Below the pieces are notes generated by a model. The model made no database searches. It saw only the letters and a program-made list of their open reading frames with translations, and was not told where the DNA came from. A program made the translations under genes and the position numbers. From NCBI GenBank assembly GCA_965214205.1, contig OZ243941.1, forward strand, positions 1,302,001 through 1,366,000: a stretch of DNA of 64,000 nt. The letters are read 5' to 3'. The stretch comes from G963663315 sp965214205 (lineage in GTDB: Bacteria; Pseudomonadota; Gammaproteobacteria; Arenicellales; Poriferihabitantaceae). Shown one piece after another: positions 33,105-42,325 of the stretch (within the stretch, counting starts at the first letter, position 1; each line of letters begins with the position of its first letter).

Positions 33105-33662
33105 ATGACTGCTGAATCAGGCATAACCGAGTCAAACCCGATCAGGACCTGGTTTGAGCGCAAGCGACAGCCCGGTGATCTGGTTTTCTCTATTGCGTTC
33201 CTGATTGTTTCGCTCTTCCTGTTATCCCGGCTGGGCGCGGAGACGCAATGGGTTAAAGGCGCCCGGCTGTTTTCCCAGCCGGGTTTCTGGCCTGCGATCA
33301 GTCTGGCGGGTATGTCGATGTTTGCCATTTTGCATAGTATCGGCTCGGTGATGTCGCCGCGTATTCCCGGACGTCGGCAGGAGGTCGTTCTCTGGGTACG
33401 CTCGATTGAGTATGCGCTTTGGTTCATGGCTTACGTCTGGCTGGTTCCCCGTATCGGGTATCTGGCGGCTTCCCTGCTGTTTACTCTGTCGCTGACTTTC
33501 CGCATTGGTTATCGCAGTCGGCTCAGTTTCCTGGCGGCGGGTTTGATCGGATTTTTTACCGTACTGGTATTCAAGGGCCTGTTGTCGGTCAGGATTCCAG
33601 GCGGTCTGATCTATGAGTATCTGCCTGACGGTCTGCGTAATTTCATGCTGAATTATTTTTAA
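33105..33662 (+). CDS. tctB: tripartite tricarboxylate transporter small membrane subunit (TctB)
   Basis: A 185-residue protein with about four hydrophobic helices (DLVFSIAFLIVSLFLLSRLG; PGFWPAISLAGMSMFAILHS; LWFMAYVWLVPRIGYLAASL; FLAAGLIGFFTVLVF). P-G-F-W-P in a membrane context is the TctB signature. It lies 61 bp after tctC and 11 bp before tctA. Sequence conservation of TctB is low in general; the call rests on size, topology and position. Confidence 0.88.
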   Translation: MTAESGITESNPIRTWFERKRQPGDLVFSIAFLIVSLFLLSRLGAETQWVKGARLFSQPGFWPAISLAGMSMFAILHSIGSVMSPRIPGRRQEVVLWVRSIEYALWFMAYVWLVPRIGYLAASLLFTLSLTFRIGYRSRLSFLAAGLIGFFTVLVFKGLLSVRIPGGLIYEYLPDGLRNFMLNYF

Positions 33663-33673
33663 TTGGTCTTTGA

Positions 33674-35173
33674 TTGGTCATGGAACTGCTTATTTCTTCG
33701 ATTCAGATCCTGGCTCGCTGGGAGGTGCTCGTAGCGCTTCTGGTCGGTTCGGTTGGTGGAGTCATCATTGGCGCGATTCCGGGGGTTGGCGCTGCCGTTG
33801 CAATCGCTATTTTATTGCCGGCGACATTTTCCATGGAACCGATTGTCGGCTTGACTGTTCTGCTCGGGATTTATGGTTCGTCGATGTATGGCGGCGCTAT
33901 CCCGGCCATTCTGATCAATACCCCCGGTACAGCGGTCAATGCGCTGACTACCTACGACGGGTATCCGATAGCCAGAGATGGTAACCCGCGCCGCGCCTTG
34001 TCGCTGGCTTATTCGGCTTCTTTTTTCGGCGGCGTATTCTCGGTCGTGTGTCTGATGCTGCTGGCACAGGTGCTGGCGCTGGTGGCTCCGCATTTCGGCA
34101 GCCGGGAGATATTTCTGGCCGCATTGCTGGGCTTGATACTGGTAGTACTGGCGCACCGCGGGCAGGTATTTTCTGCCGGAATGCTGGCCTGTTTCGGGAT
34201 TTTTCTCAGTACCATCGGACTCGAGCCGGTCAAATACACACGCCGCTTCACCTTCGATCAAACCTGGCTGGCATCGGGCGTTGACCTGATTGTCGTGATA
34301 CTGGGTCTGTTCGCGCTGTCACAGGCATTCTTGCTGCTGACCGAACGCGATCAGAGACCTCAGTCGGCAAAGGTTAGTGGTGGCCTTTTCGAGGGCTTGA
34401 AGGAGTTGTTTTTGTTCAAACGTGTCGCAGCGGTGTCGTCTTCGTTCGGGGTGGTGATGGGGATGATTCCCGGAGTGGGCGAATTTACTGCACAATTCAT
34501 GTCCTACACTTACGCACAGAAAACCTCGAAGACACCTGAAAAATTCGGCAAAGGTTCCCCGGAGGGACTGATCGCGTCCGAAGCGGCCAACAACGCGGTG
34601 CCGGCCGCAGCCATGATTCCATTACTAGCGCTTGGCATACCGGGGGAAGCGTTGACCGCGATGATGTTGTCGGTTTTTTATGTCCACAACGTGATTCCGG
34701 GGCCTCAGTTGTTCTCTACAGGAATGGATTTTGTACTGGCGCTTTATCTCGCCTTGCTGGTACTCAATGTTCTTATTCTTGCATTTCTGGTGTTTTCCAC
34801 CAACGGTTTGTTAAAGATCATCCGAATCCCGACTCGTTTCCTCGGTATGCTGATTCTGACGCTTGGATTTGTCGGTGTTTACTCGTTGCGAAACTCGATC
34901 ACTGACTGCGCCATTGCGGTCGTATTTGGTGTCTTCGGACTGATTTTGAAGCGTTTGCAGTTGCCGATTGTGCCGATTATTCTGGGCATGGTGCTCGGCT
35001 ATATTATGGAAGTCAAATTACGTTCGGCGATGGCGCGTGTGCAATCACCGCTTGATTTTATTGATCGTCCGATTTCGGCGATTATTTTCGGATTGATCGT
35101 TCTGGTGATCGGGTTTCATATCCGCAGTTATATGAAGGGGCGAAAAAGCCCCCTGCCGAGTGCGGAGGATTGA
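33674..35173 (+). CDS. tctA: tripartite tricarboxylate transporter large membrane subunit (TctA)
   Basis: A 499-residue inner-membrane protein with about a dozen helices. The two diagnostic repeats are present: GVIIGAIPGVGAAVAIAILL near residue 30 and VVMGMIPGVGEFTAQFMSYT near residue 260 (G-x-I-P-G-V/L-G), plus MYGGAIPAILINTPGT and EAANNAVPAAAMIPLLALGI. It is the channel of the transporter and works with TctB and TctC. The end is 14 bp from the convergent sulfatase stop; I see no terminator hairpin between them. Confidence 0.93.
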   Translation: MVMELLISSIQILARWEVLVALLVGSVGGVIIGAIPGVGAAVAIAILLPATFSMEPIVGLTVLLGIYGSSMYGGAIPAILINTPGTAVNALTTYDGYPIARDGNPRRALSLAYSASFFGGVFSVVCLMLLAQVLALVAPHFGSREIFLAALLGLILVVLAHRGQVFSAGMLACFGIFLSTIGLEPVKYTRRFTFDQTWLASGVDLIVVILGLFALSQAFLLLTERDQRPQSAKVSGGLFEGLKELFLFKRVAAVSSSFGVVMGMIPGVGEFTAQFMSYTYAQKTSKTPEKFGKGSPEGLIASEAANNAVPAAAMIPLLALGIPGEALTAMMLSVFYVHNVIPGPQLFSTGMDFVLALYLALLVLNVLILAFLVFSTNGLLKIIRIPTRFLGMLILTLGFVGVYSLRNSITDCAIAVVFGVFGLILKRLQLPIVPIILGMVLGYIMEVKLRSAMARVQSPLDFIDRPISAIIFGLIVLVIGFHIRSYMKGRKSPLPSAED

Positions 35174-35187
35174 TCAGGCCCGGTTTC

Positions 35188-36786
35188 TCACCATCGGCCG
35201 ATAATGATGCCGAATTCCTCGTCCCGTTGCGGGCCTTGTCCGATCATGTATTGATATTCGAGGCCAGTGCGGCGTTTCAGCGAATTACGCCAGGCCAGGA
35301 GCCGGTCTTTCATTTGGCCGCGAATCTTGTTAAATGACCGGTCGCGCCCCAGATCGGTGAATTCGTCCGGGTCGTTTTCCAGGTCGAACAGTTGAGGTTC
35401 AAATGCCGGATGCCAGATGTATTTCCAGCGCCTGTCCCGGATCATGATTGCGCGGCACTGGTCGAGCCGCAGGTTGAGCAGGGAACGTGGGCCGCGGTCT
35501 GAATAATCAATCTCACTGACCGCAATGTCACGCCAGTTTTCAGGTTGTTGACGACAATCCAGCATGGGCAGGAGGGAGCGTCCTTCGAGACGTTCCTGAC
35601 AAGGCTCGGCGCCAGCGAAATCCAGCAGGGTAGGCGCCAGATCAACGGCTTCTACGAACTCATTGCGTTGCATACCCCGAGTCGTATCCGCCTGGGCGCG
35701 GGGGTCAACCAGAATGAACGGAATTTTAGCCGATGCCTCATGGAAAAGGTCTTTTTCGCCGAGCCAGTGATCGCCCAGGTAGTCACCGTGATCGGCGCTA
35801 AAAACGATCAGTGTATTGTCCAGCAAGTCTCTTGCGCGCATGAACTCAAATAATCGTCCGAGATGGTGGTCGAGTTGTTTGATCAATCCCATGTAGACGG
35901 GAATCACGACTTCGCGCACCTCATCACGTATCCAGGACTCGCTGTACTCCTGTTGCATGAAAGCCTGATGAACCGGGTGCGGGTTCTGGAGTTCCAACTC
36001 GCTGCGAACAACCGCCTGGATGTCTTCGGGCCGGTAAATTTCGTGCCAGGGCGCCGGGGCGATCACAGGCCAGTGCGGCTTGATATAACTCAGGTGGAGG
36101 CACCACGGCTGATCCGCTGTCTGCTCCATAAAATCCATGGCCCTTTGTGTGGTAAATGCCGTTTCGGAATGTTCTTCTCTTATGGCAGCCGGGTAACGTG
36201 CGCTACGCAGTTGCCAGCCTGAGTGCAGGTTTCCATCCGTGTCCAGGCCACTGTTGGCGCAACGGTCCCATGGGTTTTCCCAGGCATATCCCAATGACCG
36301 CAAGTAGTTGGTATAACCATGAGATTGCGGAAGTATCGGGTCCGGATACAGTCCCTCATGGGATTCGTACGGCTCGAACCCGCCTGTTTGCGAAGCCCTG
36401 GCGTAGTCGGAGTCCATATCGACTCCCAGGTTTTCCAGAGCGTCCCGATTTTTATAGCTGTGGGTTTTGCCTGTGACCGCAGTGCGATAACCGAGTGGTC
36501 GCAAGTAGTCTGCAAGCATCTTCTCATCGAGTTGCAGCGCATCGTCGTTGCCCATTACGCCATGACTGGACATATACCGGCCAGAGTAGAAGCTGGCCCG
36601 TGAAGGGGCGCAGATTGGCGCCTGGCAGTAAGCGTTGGTGAAGGTGACGCCGCGTTCGGCAAGGCGGTCAATGTTGGGGGTTTCAAGGGACTCATGCCCA
36701 TAGCAGGATAGATAGTCGAAGCGCAACTGATCGCACAGGATAAAGAGGATGTTTCCAGGTGCAGTGGATAGTGACTGATTGTTCAT
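35188..36786 (-). CDS. type I sulfatase
   Basis: A 532-residue member of the formylglycine-dependent sulfatase family. The activation motif CAPSRASFYSGRY (C-x-P-S-R) gives the catalytic formylglycine after modification. Metal ligands are in ILCDQLRFDYLSCYGHES (Asp) and LIVFSADHGDYLGDHWLGEK (D-H). No signal peptide is seen, so it probably acts in the cytoplasm. Substrate may be an aryl, choline or sugar sulfate. No formylglycine-generating enzyme is encoded nearby. Its convergent position next to the TTT transporter hints at removal of sulfate from an imported sulfated aromatic, but this is inference. Confidence 0.9.
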   Translation of the reverse strand: MNNQSLSTAPGNILFILCDQLRFDYLSCYGHESLETPNIDRLAERGVTFTNAYCQAPICAPSRASFYSGRYMSSHGVMGNDDALQLDEKMLADYLRPLGYRTAVTGKTHSYKNRDALENLGVDMDSDYARASQTGGFEPYESHEGLYPDPILPQSHGYTNYLRSLGYAWENPWDRCANSGLDTDGNLHSGWQLRSARYPAAIREEHSETAFTTQRAMDFMEQTADQPWCLHLSYIKPHWPVIAPAPWHEIYRPEDIQAVVRSELELQNPHPVHQAFMQQEYSESWIRDEVREVVIPVYMGLIKQLDHHLGRLFEFMRARDLLDNTLIVFSADHGDYLGDHWLGEKDLFHEASAKIPFILVDPRAQADTTRGMQRNEFVEAVDLAPTLLDFAGAEPCQERLEGRSLLPMLDCRQQPENWRDIAVSEIDYSDRGPRSLLNLRLDQCRAIMIRDRRWKYIWHPAFEPQLFDLENDPDEFTDLGRDRSFNKIRGQMKDRLLAWRNSLKRRTGLEYQYMIGQGPQRDEEFGIIIGRW

Positions 36787-36950
36787 GTCATGCAGGTTGT
36801 CTGTTGCCGATATTGTCCGATTGTCTCGCGTTGCCGGATAAACCGGAAATTATACTGGATTGCAACCATCCGGTATGCAGGCTTGCCGGGTTATAATCCG
36901 GGTATGTTTCCTGATCAAAAAGCGATTGACGTTTATTCCACCGGTGCAGC

Positions 36951-37175
36951 ATGATAGATATTGATATCCATGAAAAAGTCGAGGCCGGCGGTATATACAA
37001 TATTCCCGGCGGTGGATTTGTTGTTGAGCTTCGTTTTGCAGGTTCGAGTTACCTGTTTGATAAACAGGGATTGCAGCACCGCATTGTCGAGAAGAGGAAA
37101 AGAGGGGTCGACGCTTCCGTGGAAGAGGCGGCTTTGGCGCAGATCAACAATTTCGGTCCGATATTCGAGCTATGA
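36951..37175 (+). CDS. small conserved-looking hypothetical protein
   Basis: A 74-residue protein: MIDIDIHEKVEAGGIYNIPG, then GGFVVELRFAGSSYLFDKQG, ending NNFGPIFEL. Beta-rich N-terminal half, charged helix C-terminal (RIVEKRKRG...EEAALAQI). No family recognised. It is probably genuine because its stop overlaps the ATG of the phosphopantetheinyl transferase (ATGA), a sign of translational coupling. A TATAAT at 36892-36897 lies about 50 bp upstream. An accessory role in the same process as the next two genes is a reasonable guess. Confidence 0.6.
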   Translation: MIDIDIHEKVEAGGIYNIPGGGFVVELRFAGSSYLFDKQGLQHRIVEKRKRGVDASVEEAALAQINNFGPIFEL

Positions 37176-37984
37176 CCGGCCGCCGCAATGTGGTGGCCGA
37201 GCGGGCCTTTGAATGGGGCGGCGCAAACCATGTTCCGGCGCTTGAGCCGGATCACATTCATTTGTGGATGATGACGCCTGAAGCGATGCGGATGATGTTC
37301 GAGCAACCCCGTTATCGCCTGATGCTGAGTGAACGCGAGCGCCGCCGGGCTGCCCGCATCGCTGACCCGGTGAAGCAGCGTCTGTACGTGGCCGGAAGAG
37401 CCGGGTCCAGGGTATTGCTGGAACGCTATACCGGAGTGGGCAATACCGAACTCGAGTTTGTTTCCGGCCCGCGGGGGAAACCCGAACTGCGCCACTCCGC
37501 CGGGTACGGTGACCTGAAATTCAATTATACCGTGTCGGCGGATCATGCCCTTTATGGATTCGCCCGCAACCGGAATCTCGGTGTCGATCTGGAGATGTTT
37601 CCCAGATCAGTGGCGGTCGGTCAGTTCGCCAGACGGATCCTGACTCCCAGGGAAACCTGGAGTTGGGGAGACGTTCCGGCGGATCAGGCCAATGACGCGA
37701 TGCTTTGCTGCTGGACCCGAAAAGAGGCTTATGGAAAACTGTTGGGAGTCGGGATTCGATACGCGATGAATCAGGTGACCCTGTTCAGCCATCTGGACCG
37801 GGATCACTGGCATACCGGAGTTGCCGGATTGTTCGAAGGCGGGAGTCCGGTTGCTGGCGGGAGACTCTGCGGCATTCAGGTCGGGCTGCCGGTGGCGGGC
37901 GCCGCCGCGCTGATGTTTGATGACGCTGCAACGGAGCCTGAATTCAGGGCCCTGATTCCATCCCGTTCGTTTTGGGCCGTCTGA
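37172..37984 (+). CDS. 4'-phosphopantetheinyl transferase superfamily protein (Sfp-like)
   Basis: 270 residues, Sfp/AcpT-like. The magnesium-binding motif is NLGVDLEMFPRS (G-x-D-x-E) and the second is CWTRKEAYGKLLGVGI (W-T-x-K-E-A-x-x-K). The N-terminal part carries a basic arginine-rich helix RERRRAARIADPVKQRLYVA and FVSGPRGKPEL. It would move phosphopantetheine from CoA to a carrier protein. No polyketide, peptide or carrier-protein gene is in the window, so its partner is elsewhere. It overlaps both neighbours (ATGA with the small gene; TGATG with the glycosylphosphotransferase). Confidence 0.88.
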   Translation: MTGRRNVVAERAFEWGGANHVPALEPDHIHLWMMTPEAMRMMFEQPRYRLMLSERERRRAARIADPVKQRLYVAGRAGSRVLLERYTGVGNTELEFVSGPRGKPELRHSAGYGDLKFNYTVSADHALYGFARNRNLGVDLEMFPRSVAVGQFARRILTPRETWSWGDVPADQANDAMLCCWTRKEAYGKLLGVGIRYAMNQVTLFSHLDRDHWHTGVAGLFEGGSPVAGGRLCGIQVGLPVAGAAALMFDDAATEPEFRALIPSRSFWAV

Positions 37985-39306
37985 TGCGGTATGTGCCCCA
38001 TGCGGGATTGCTGGCCGGATTGGACGTAACCGGTATCCTGGTGGCTTACTTCCTGGCGTACCAATTGCGGTTCGGTGAATGGGCATCGCCATTTTCCGGT
38101 TCGTTGTGGATACTGGTGGTGGTCGCAATCCTGGCGCTGTATGTGATGGACATGTATCGGATGGATGACAGCCGGGACCCGGTCAGATTCAGCGGCGATG
38201 CCCTGGCCGCCGTGTTTGTGATCGCCGCCGCCAGTGTATTTGTCGTCTACATATTCGGGAAGGAACGATATGAGCCGATTTTCGGCCGGGGAGTGCTGCC
38301 GGTCGCATTGACCCTGTTTGCGATATGGGCGGCGCTGTCCCGGTGGTTGTTCGCGAAGTGGTATCAGCGCACCTTGGGAGTCATTCACTGGTTGATGATC
38401 GGCAGTGAAGAATCCGTTGCGCGTTTCAATCAGGATATACAGGCGACGGCGGCGCGTACCGCTCCTTCCAGGGATGTGCCCCGGTTCGAGGCGCAAACCG
38501 GGGTCGATCAGATCGAATCCTGGATCAGGGACCACCCCGAGCGCTCCTGTATCGTTCATAACAATCAGGCCGCGCCGGAATTGCAGCGGTTTAATCAACC
38601 GGAATGGTCGGCGCCGATACTCAGCGTTACCCGGTATTATGAGCAGTATTGGAAATTGTTGCCGGTGGATCATTTTGAAACAGATATGCTGCGCTCAGGC
38701 CGTCGCAATCTCACGCAGGACCGAACCGGGTTCCGGGTCAAGCGAATAGCCGATTTCCTGATTGCCGTTGCCGCCCTAACTGGCGCGGCTCCGCTGATGC
38801 TGGTGATCGGAGCGCTGATCCGGCTGCATTCTCCAGGCAAGGTAATCTACCGGCAGCAGAGAGTCGGTTTGAATGGCAAAGTCTTCACCCTCTATAAGTT
38901 CAGAACCATGTTCGAGGACGCGGAAAAGTCGGGCGCGCAGTGGTCGGATGTGGATGACCCGAGAATAACCCGGTTAGGGGGATTTTTGCGCGCTTCGCAT
39001 CTCGACGAATTGCCGCAGTTGTGGAATCTGATTCTGGGTAATATGAGTCTGATCGGCCCGCGTCCCGAGCGACCGGAGTTCGTATCCCTGCTGCAGCGGG
39101 AAATCCCCCACTATCTGGTTCGCCACATCGTGCCGCCCGGGATTACCGGCTGGGCCCAGGTCAAATACCCGTATGGTTCGTCGGTTGAAGACGCCCGCCA
39201 TAAACTGGAATACGACCTGTACTATATCAAGAACCATACGCTCATGCTGGACATGACCATTGTCATAAAAACCGTGATGGTGATGCTGAAGAGGCTGGGT
39301 CGGTAA
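37984..39306 (+). CDS. polyprenyl glycosylphosphotransferase (initiating sugar transferase)
   Basis: 440 residues from the ATG at 37984, overlapping the previous stop. Four or five N-terminal membrane helices (GLLAGLDVTGILVAYFLAYQ; LWILVVVAILALYVMDMYRM; LAAVFVIAAASVFVVYIFG; VLPVALTLFAIWAALSRWLF), a soluble middle domain, a further helix, and the Bac_transf catalytic domain: YRQQRVGLNGKVFTLYKFRT, HLDELPQLWNLILGNMSLIG and PRPERPEFV. It loads the first sugar-phosphate onto undecaprenyl phosphate for exopolysaccharide. The polymerising genes are not adjacent; the glycosyltransferases at the left edge of the window are about 35 kb away. Confidence 0.9.
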   Translation: MRYVPHAGLLAGLDVTGILVAYFLAYQLRFGEWASPFSGSLWILVVVAILALYVMDMYRMDDSRDPVRFSGDALAAVFVIAAASVFVVYIFGKERYEPIFGRGVLPVALTLFAIWAALSRWLFAKWYQRTLGVIHWLMIGSEESVARFNQDIQATAARTAPSRDVPRFEAQTGVDQIESWIRDHPERSCIVHNNQAAPELQRFNQPEWSAPILSVTRYYEQYWKLLPVDHFETDMLRSGRRNLTQDRTGFRVKRIADFLIAVAALTGAAPLMLVIGALIRLHSPGKVIYRQQRVGLNGKVFTLYKFRTMFEDAEKSGAQWSDVDDPRITRLGGFLRASHLDELPQLWNLILGNMSLIGPRPERPEFVSLLQREIPHYLVRHIVPPGITGWAQVKYPYGSSVEDARHKLEYDLYYIKNHTLMLDMTIVIKTVMVMLKRLGR

Positions 39307-39318
39307 CCGGATTTGATG

Positions 39319-41769
39319 CTACCCTGGTTTTTTGGCGGTGGTTTTTTTCCGGGTGGTCTTTTTTGCAGCGGCCTTTTTGCGAACAGTCTTTTTTCGCACG
39401 GTCTTTTTCGTGGTGGCCTTCTTCGTAGCCTTCTTCGTAGTGGTCTTCTTCCGGGTAGTCTTTTTGGTGATGGCTTTCTTTTTTCTGGATGGTGGCTTCG
39501 CGTTTTTCAGCAGTTCAATGCAGTCTTCCAGGCTGAGAGTGTGCGGTTCGACGGTTTTCGGCACCCGCGCGTTTTTTTCTCCGTCCGTTATGTATGGTCC
39601 GTAACGGCCATTCAGCGCCTGTATGCCGTGCTCTTCAAAATTCAGGATCAGACGCTTGGCATCCTTCTCCTTTTTCTCCGCGACCAGTTGGAGGACGATA
39701 TCCCGGGTTACCGTTGCGGGATCATGATCACCGAGAGAGACGTATTTGTCGTCGTATTTGATGTATGGTCCGAAGCGGCCAATGGCGACCGTCAGTTTCT
39801 CACCTTCGGGCGATTCACCTAATGATCTTGGCAGGTCGAACAGAGCCAGGGCTTCCTCGAAGGTGATCGAATCCAGCTTTTGACCGGCACGCAGACTGGC
39901 GAACACCGGTTTTTCTTCATCATCGCGAGTGCCTATCTGGGCACAAGGGCCGTATCTGCCCATTCGCACCGACAGCGGTCTGCCGGACTTGGGGTCGGCG
40001 CCGAGTGTTCGGGACTGGATGACTTCATCACGGCTGACGGTTTCCTCTTTCTCTTTGACCTGTTGGGAAAAGTCGTCCCAGAATTTCCTCATCAAGGGAA
40101 TCCGCTGTTTCTCACCTCGTGATATTTCATCCAGCTCATCTTCCATTTTCGCGGTGAACTCATAATCGACATAGCGGGTGAAATGATTGGACAGGAATTG
40201 ATTGACGATCTTGCCGATTTCAGTCGGTTCGAATCTGCGGTTTTCGAGTGTGACGTATTGCCGATTTTGCAGGGTGCTGATGATGGAAGCGTAGGTGGAA
40301 GGGCGACCAATACCCCAGGCTTCAAGGGTTTTTACCAGAGACGCCTCGTTATAACGGGGCGGAGGTTCGGTGAAATGCTGCTCTGGACGTACTTTTATCA
40401 GATCAACTTCCAATCCCTCTCGCAGATCCGGTAGATACGTTTCCTTCTCGTCCTTGTCGGTACGGTCATCGTAGCCTTCGAGATAAACCGACATGAATCC
40501 CGGAATACGTATAGTCGAACCCGAAGAACGGAAGATGCCGACATCACCGGCTGCCAGATCCACAGAAACGGTGTCGATAGTGGCATGGATCATCTGGCAC
40601 GCGACCGTGCGTTTCCAGATCAGTTCATACAGCCTGATTTGGTCAGGGGACAACCGGGAGCGCAGTCGGGCAGGCGTCTGGGTGACTGAAACAGGTCGTA
40701 TCGCTTCGTGCGCTTCCTGGGCGTTTTTCGACTTGTTCCTGAACGCTCTGGGACTATCAGGAACTGCGGAGGCTCCATATTCCCCGACAATGAAATCCCT
40801 GATTTCGGCTATAGCCTGACCGGCCAGCGCAACCGAGTCGGTTCGCATATAGGTAATCAGCCCGGCTGAACCCTTGCCGGAGCCGACTCCTTCATACAGT
40901 TGTTGCGCTATCCGCATGGTTCGCTGTGTGCTGAAGCCCAGCTTCCTGGAGGCTTCCTGTTGCAGGGTTGAGGTGGTGAACGGTGGAGCCGGATTGCGTT
41001 TTCTTTGTTTTTTAGTAACTTTTGCAACGCGTAATTTTCCGTTGGCGGCCTGCTCAAGTGCGGTGGTAGCCTGCTTGGCGGATGATTCGTCGGTAATGGA
41101 GAACTGGGTGAGCTTCTGTTCCTGATAATGCGTCAGTTTGCCGGAAAATTTCTGCCCCACAGTATCCATGTCGGCCTCAATGGTCCAGTATTCCTGGCGC
41201 ACGAATTTCCTGATTTCCTCCTCCCGTTCACAAATCATCCGCAGGGCTGGACTCTGTACCCGGCCTGCGGACAAACCCGTGCGTACCTTTCTCCATAACA
41301 GGGGGGACAGGTTGAAGCCGACCAGGTAATCCAGCGCGCGCCGGGCCTGTTGCGCTTCGATCAGACTGGTGGAGATTTCCCGCGGATTGGCGACCGCTTT
41401 CTGAATGGCGGTTCGGGTGATCTCGTGAAATTCGACCCGGTAGACCGGTTTGTCTCCGATTGCCTTTCTTTGCTTGAGCAGTTCATACAGGTGCCAGGAT
41501 ATTGCTTCGCCTTCACGGTCGGGGTCAGTCGCCAGGTAAAGCGAATCGGCCTTCCGCATCTCCTTGACAATCAGATTGACATGCGGTTTGTTGCGTTCGA
41601 CGAGTTCGTAGTGCATCTCGAAATCATTGTCCGGGTCAACCGCGCCCTCCCGGGGCAGGAGGTCGCGAACATGACCGTAGGAAGCCAGCGCCTTGAAGTC
41701 GTTGCCCAGATATCTGGACATCGAGCGCGCCTTGGCCGGAGATTCGACGATGATCAGGGGTTTGCCCAT
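39319..41769 (-). CDS. topA: DNA topoisomerase I
   Basis: 816 residues. The Toprim domain starts MGKPLIIVESPAKARSMSRY and includes ATDPDREGEAISWHLYELL (D-x-D-x-E). The catalytic tyrosine is in GLITYMRTDSVALAGQ. After the core, glycine-rich repeats (RPLSVRMGRYGPCAQIGTRD; KLTVAIGRFGPYIKYDD; GIQALNGRYGPYITDGEKNA) are Toprim C-terminal repeats in place of the C4 zinc fingers of E. coli TopA. The last about 60 residues are a lysine/threonine/alanine tail (KKTTRKKTTTKKATKKATTK). It relaxes negative supercoils. Its position before smg and dprA, same strand, is the classical order. Confidence 0.95.
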   Translation of the reverse strand: MGKPLIIVESPAKARSMSRYLGNDFKALASYGHVRDLLPREGAVDPDNDFEMHYELVERNKPHVNLIVKEMRKADSLYLATDPDREGEAISWHLYELLKQRKAIGDKPVYRVEFHEITRTAIQKAVANPREISTSLIEAQQARRALDYLVGFNLSPLLWRKVRTGLSAGRVQSPALRMICEREEEIRKFVRQEYWTIEADMDTVGQKFSGKLTHYQEQKLTQFSITDESSAKQATTALEQAANGKLRVAKVTKKQRKRNPAPPFTTSTLQQEASRKLGFSTQRTMRIAQQLYEGVGSGKGSAGLITYMRTDSVALAGQAIAEIRDFIVGEYGASAVPDSPRAFRNKSKNAQEAHEAIRPVSVTQTPARLRSRLSPDQIRLYELIWKRTVACQMIHATIDTVSVDLAAGDVGIFRSSGSTIRIPGFMSVYLEGYDDRTDKDEKETYLPDLREGLEVDLIKVRPEQHFTEPPPRYNEASLVKTLEAWGIGRPSTYASIISTLQNRQYVTLENRRFEPTEIGKIVNQFLSNHFTRYVDYEFTAKMEDELDEISRGEKQRIPLMRKFWDDFSQQVKEKEETVSRDEVIQSRTLGADPKSGRPLSVRMGRYGPCAQIGTRDDEEKPVFASLRAGQKLDSITFEEALALFDLPRSLGESPEGEKLTVAIGRFGPYIKYDDKYVSLGDHDPATVTRDIVLQLVAEKKEKDAKRLILNFEEHGIQALNGRYGPYITDGEKNARVPKTVEPHTLSLEDCIELLKNAKPPSRKKKAITKKTTRKKTTTKKATKKATTKKTVRKKTVRKKAAAKKTTRKKTTAKKPG

Positions 41770-41807
41770 TATTGAGTATTCGTGTGTTCCTGTTGTTCGG
41801 GCAGGTT

Positions 41808-42290
41808 CTAGTGAGCGCAGCCATGCAGTCCGTCAAGAACCAGCGATTCGGTCAATGCGTAATCTTCCTCCCCTTCGGTACAGCAGTTCAGGACCATTAA
41901 TGTGACCCATTTGACGTGATTTGGTTCAATGTCCCTGTCATCCAGCGCCATCAGTTGATCAATCACCATCTCCCTTGAGACCTTGTTGAGCGCTCCGCAT
42001 TGCTCCAGTTTCAGTAGCAGGCCCCGGGATTCGGTATCGAGGCGCGCCTGTTCCTCCGCGCAGTAGTGCCGGATTGCAGTCTGATCCATGTCCAGCTGGT
42101 CCGGCGGAATATTTTCACAAAGAATCGCGAGATTTTCCAGCCAGTCGAAAGCCAGGCCGATCATGGCGCGGTCGAAACCGGCCTGTCTCAGCTCCAGTTC
42201 CAGGGTTTCCTGACTGAAGTCGTCCTCATCCGCTCCGAGCAGGTCGTTCTCGAACAAGAAGATCAGAATATCCAGAACATTTTCTTTCAT
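41808..42290 (-). CDS. smg: Smg/DUF494 family protein
   Basis: 160 residues: MKENVLDILIFLFENDLLGA at the N-terminus, then LELELRQAGFDRAMIGLAFD and a C-terminal VKWVTLMVLNCCTEGEEDYA, the pattern of Smg homologues found between dprA and topA in many gammaproteobacteria. Biochemical role unknown. Mostly acidic and helical, no membrane segment. It lies 35 bp after dprA and 38 bp before topA and is probably co-transcribed with them. Confidence 0.88.
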   Translation of the reverse strand: MKENVLDILIFLFENDLLGADEDDFSQETLELELRQAGFDRAMIGLAFDWLENLAILCENIPPDQLDMDQTAIRHYCAEEQARLDTESRGLLLKLEQCGALNKVSREMVIDQLMALDDRDIEPNHVKWVTLMVLNCCTEGEEDYALTESLVLDGLHGCAH

Positions 42291-42325
42291 TTTGTAACGG
42301 CCCCGTCAGTTTTCGCTGGTTGTTA

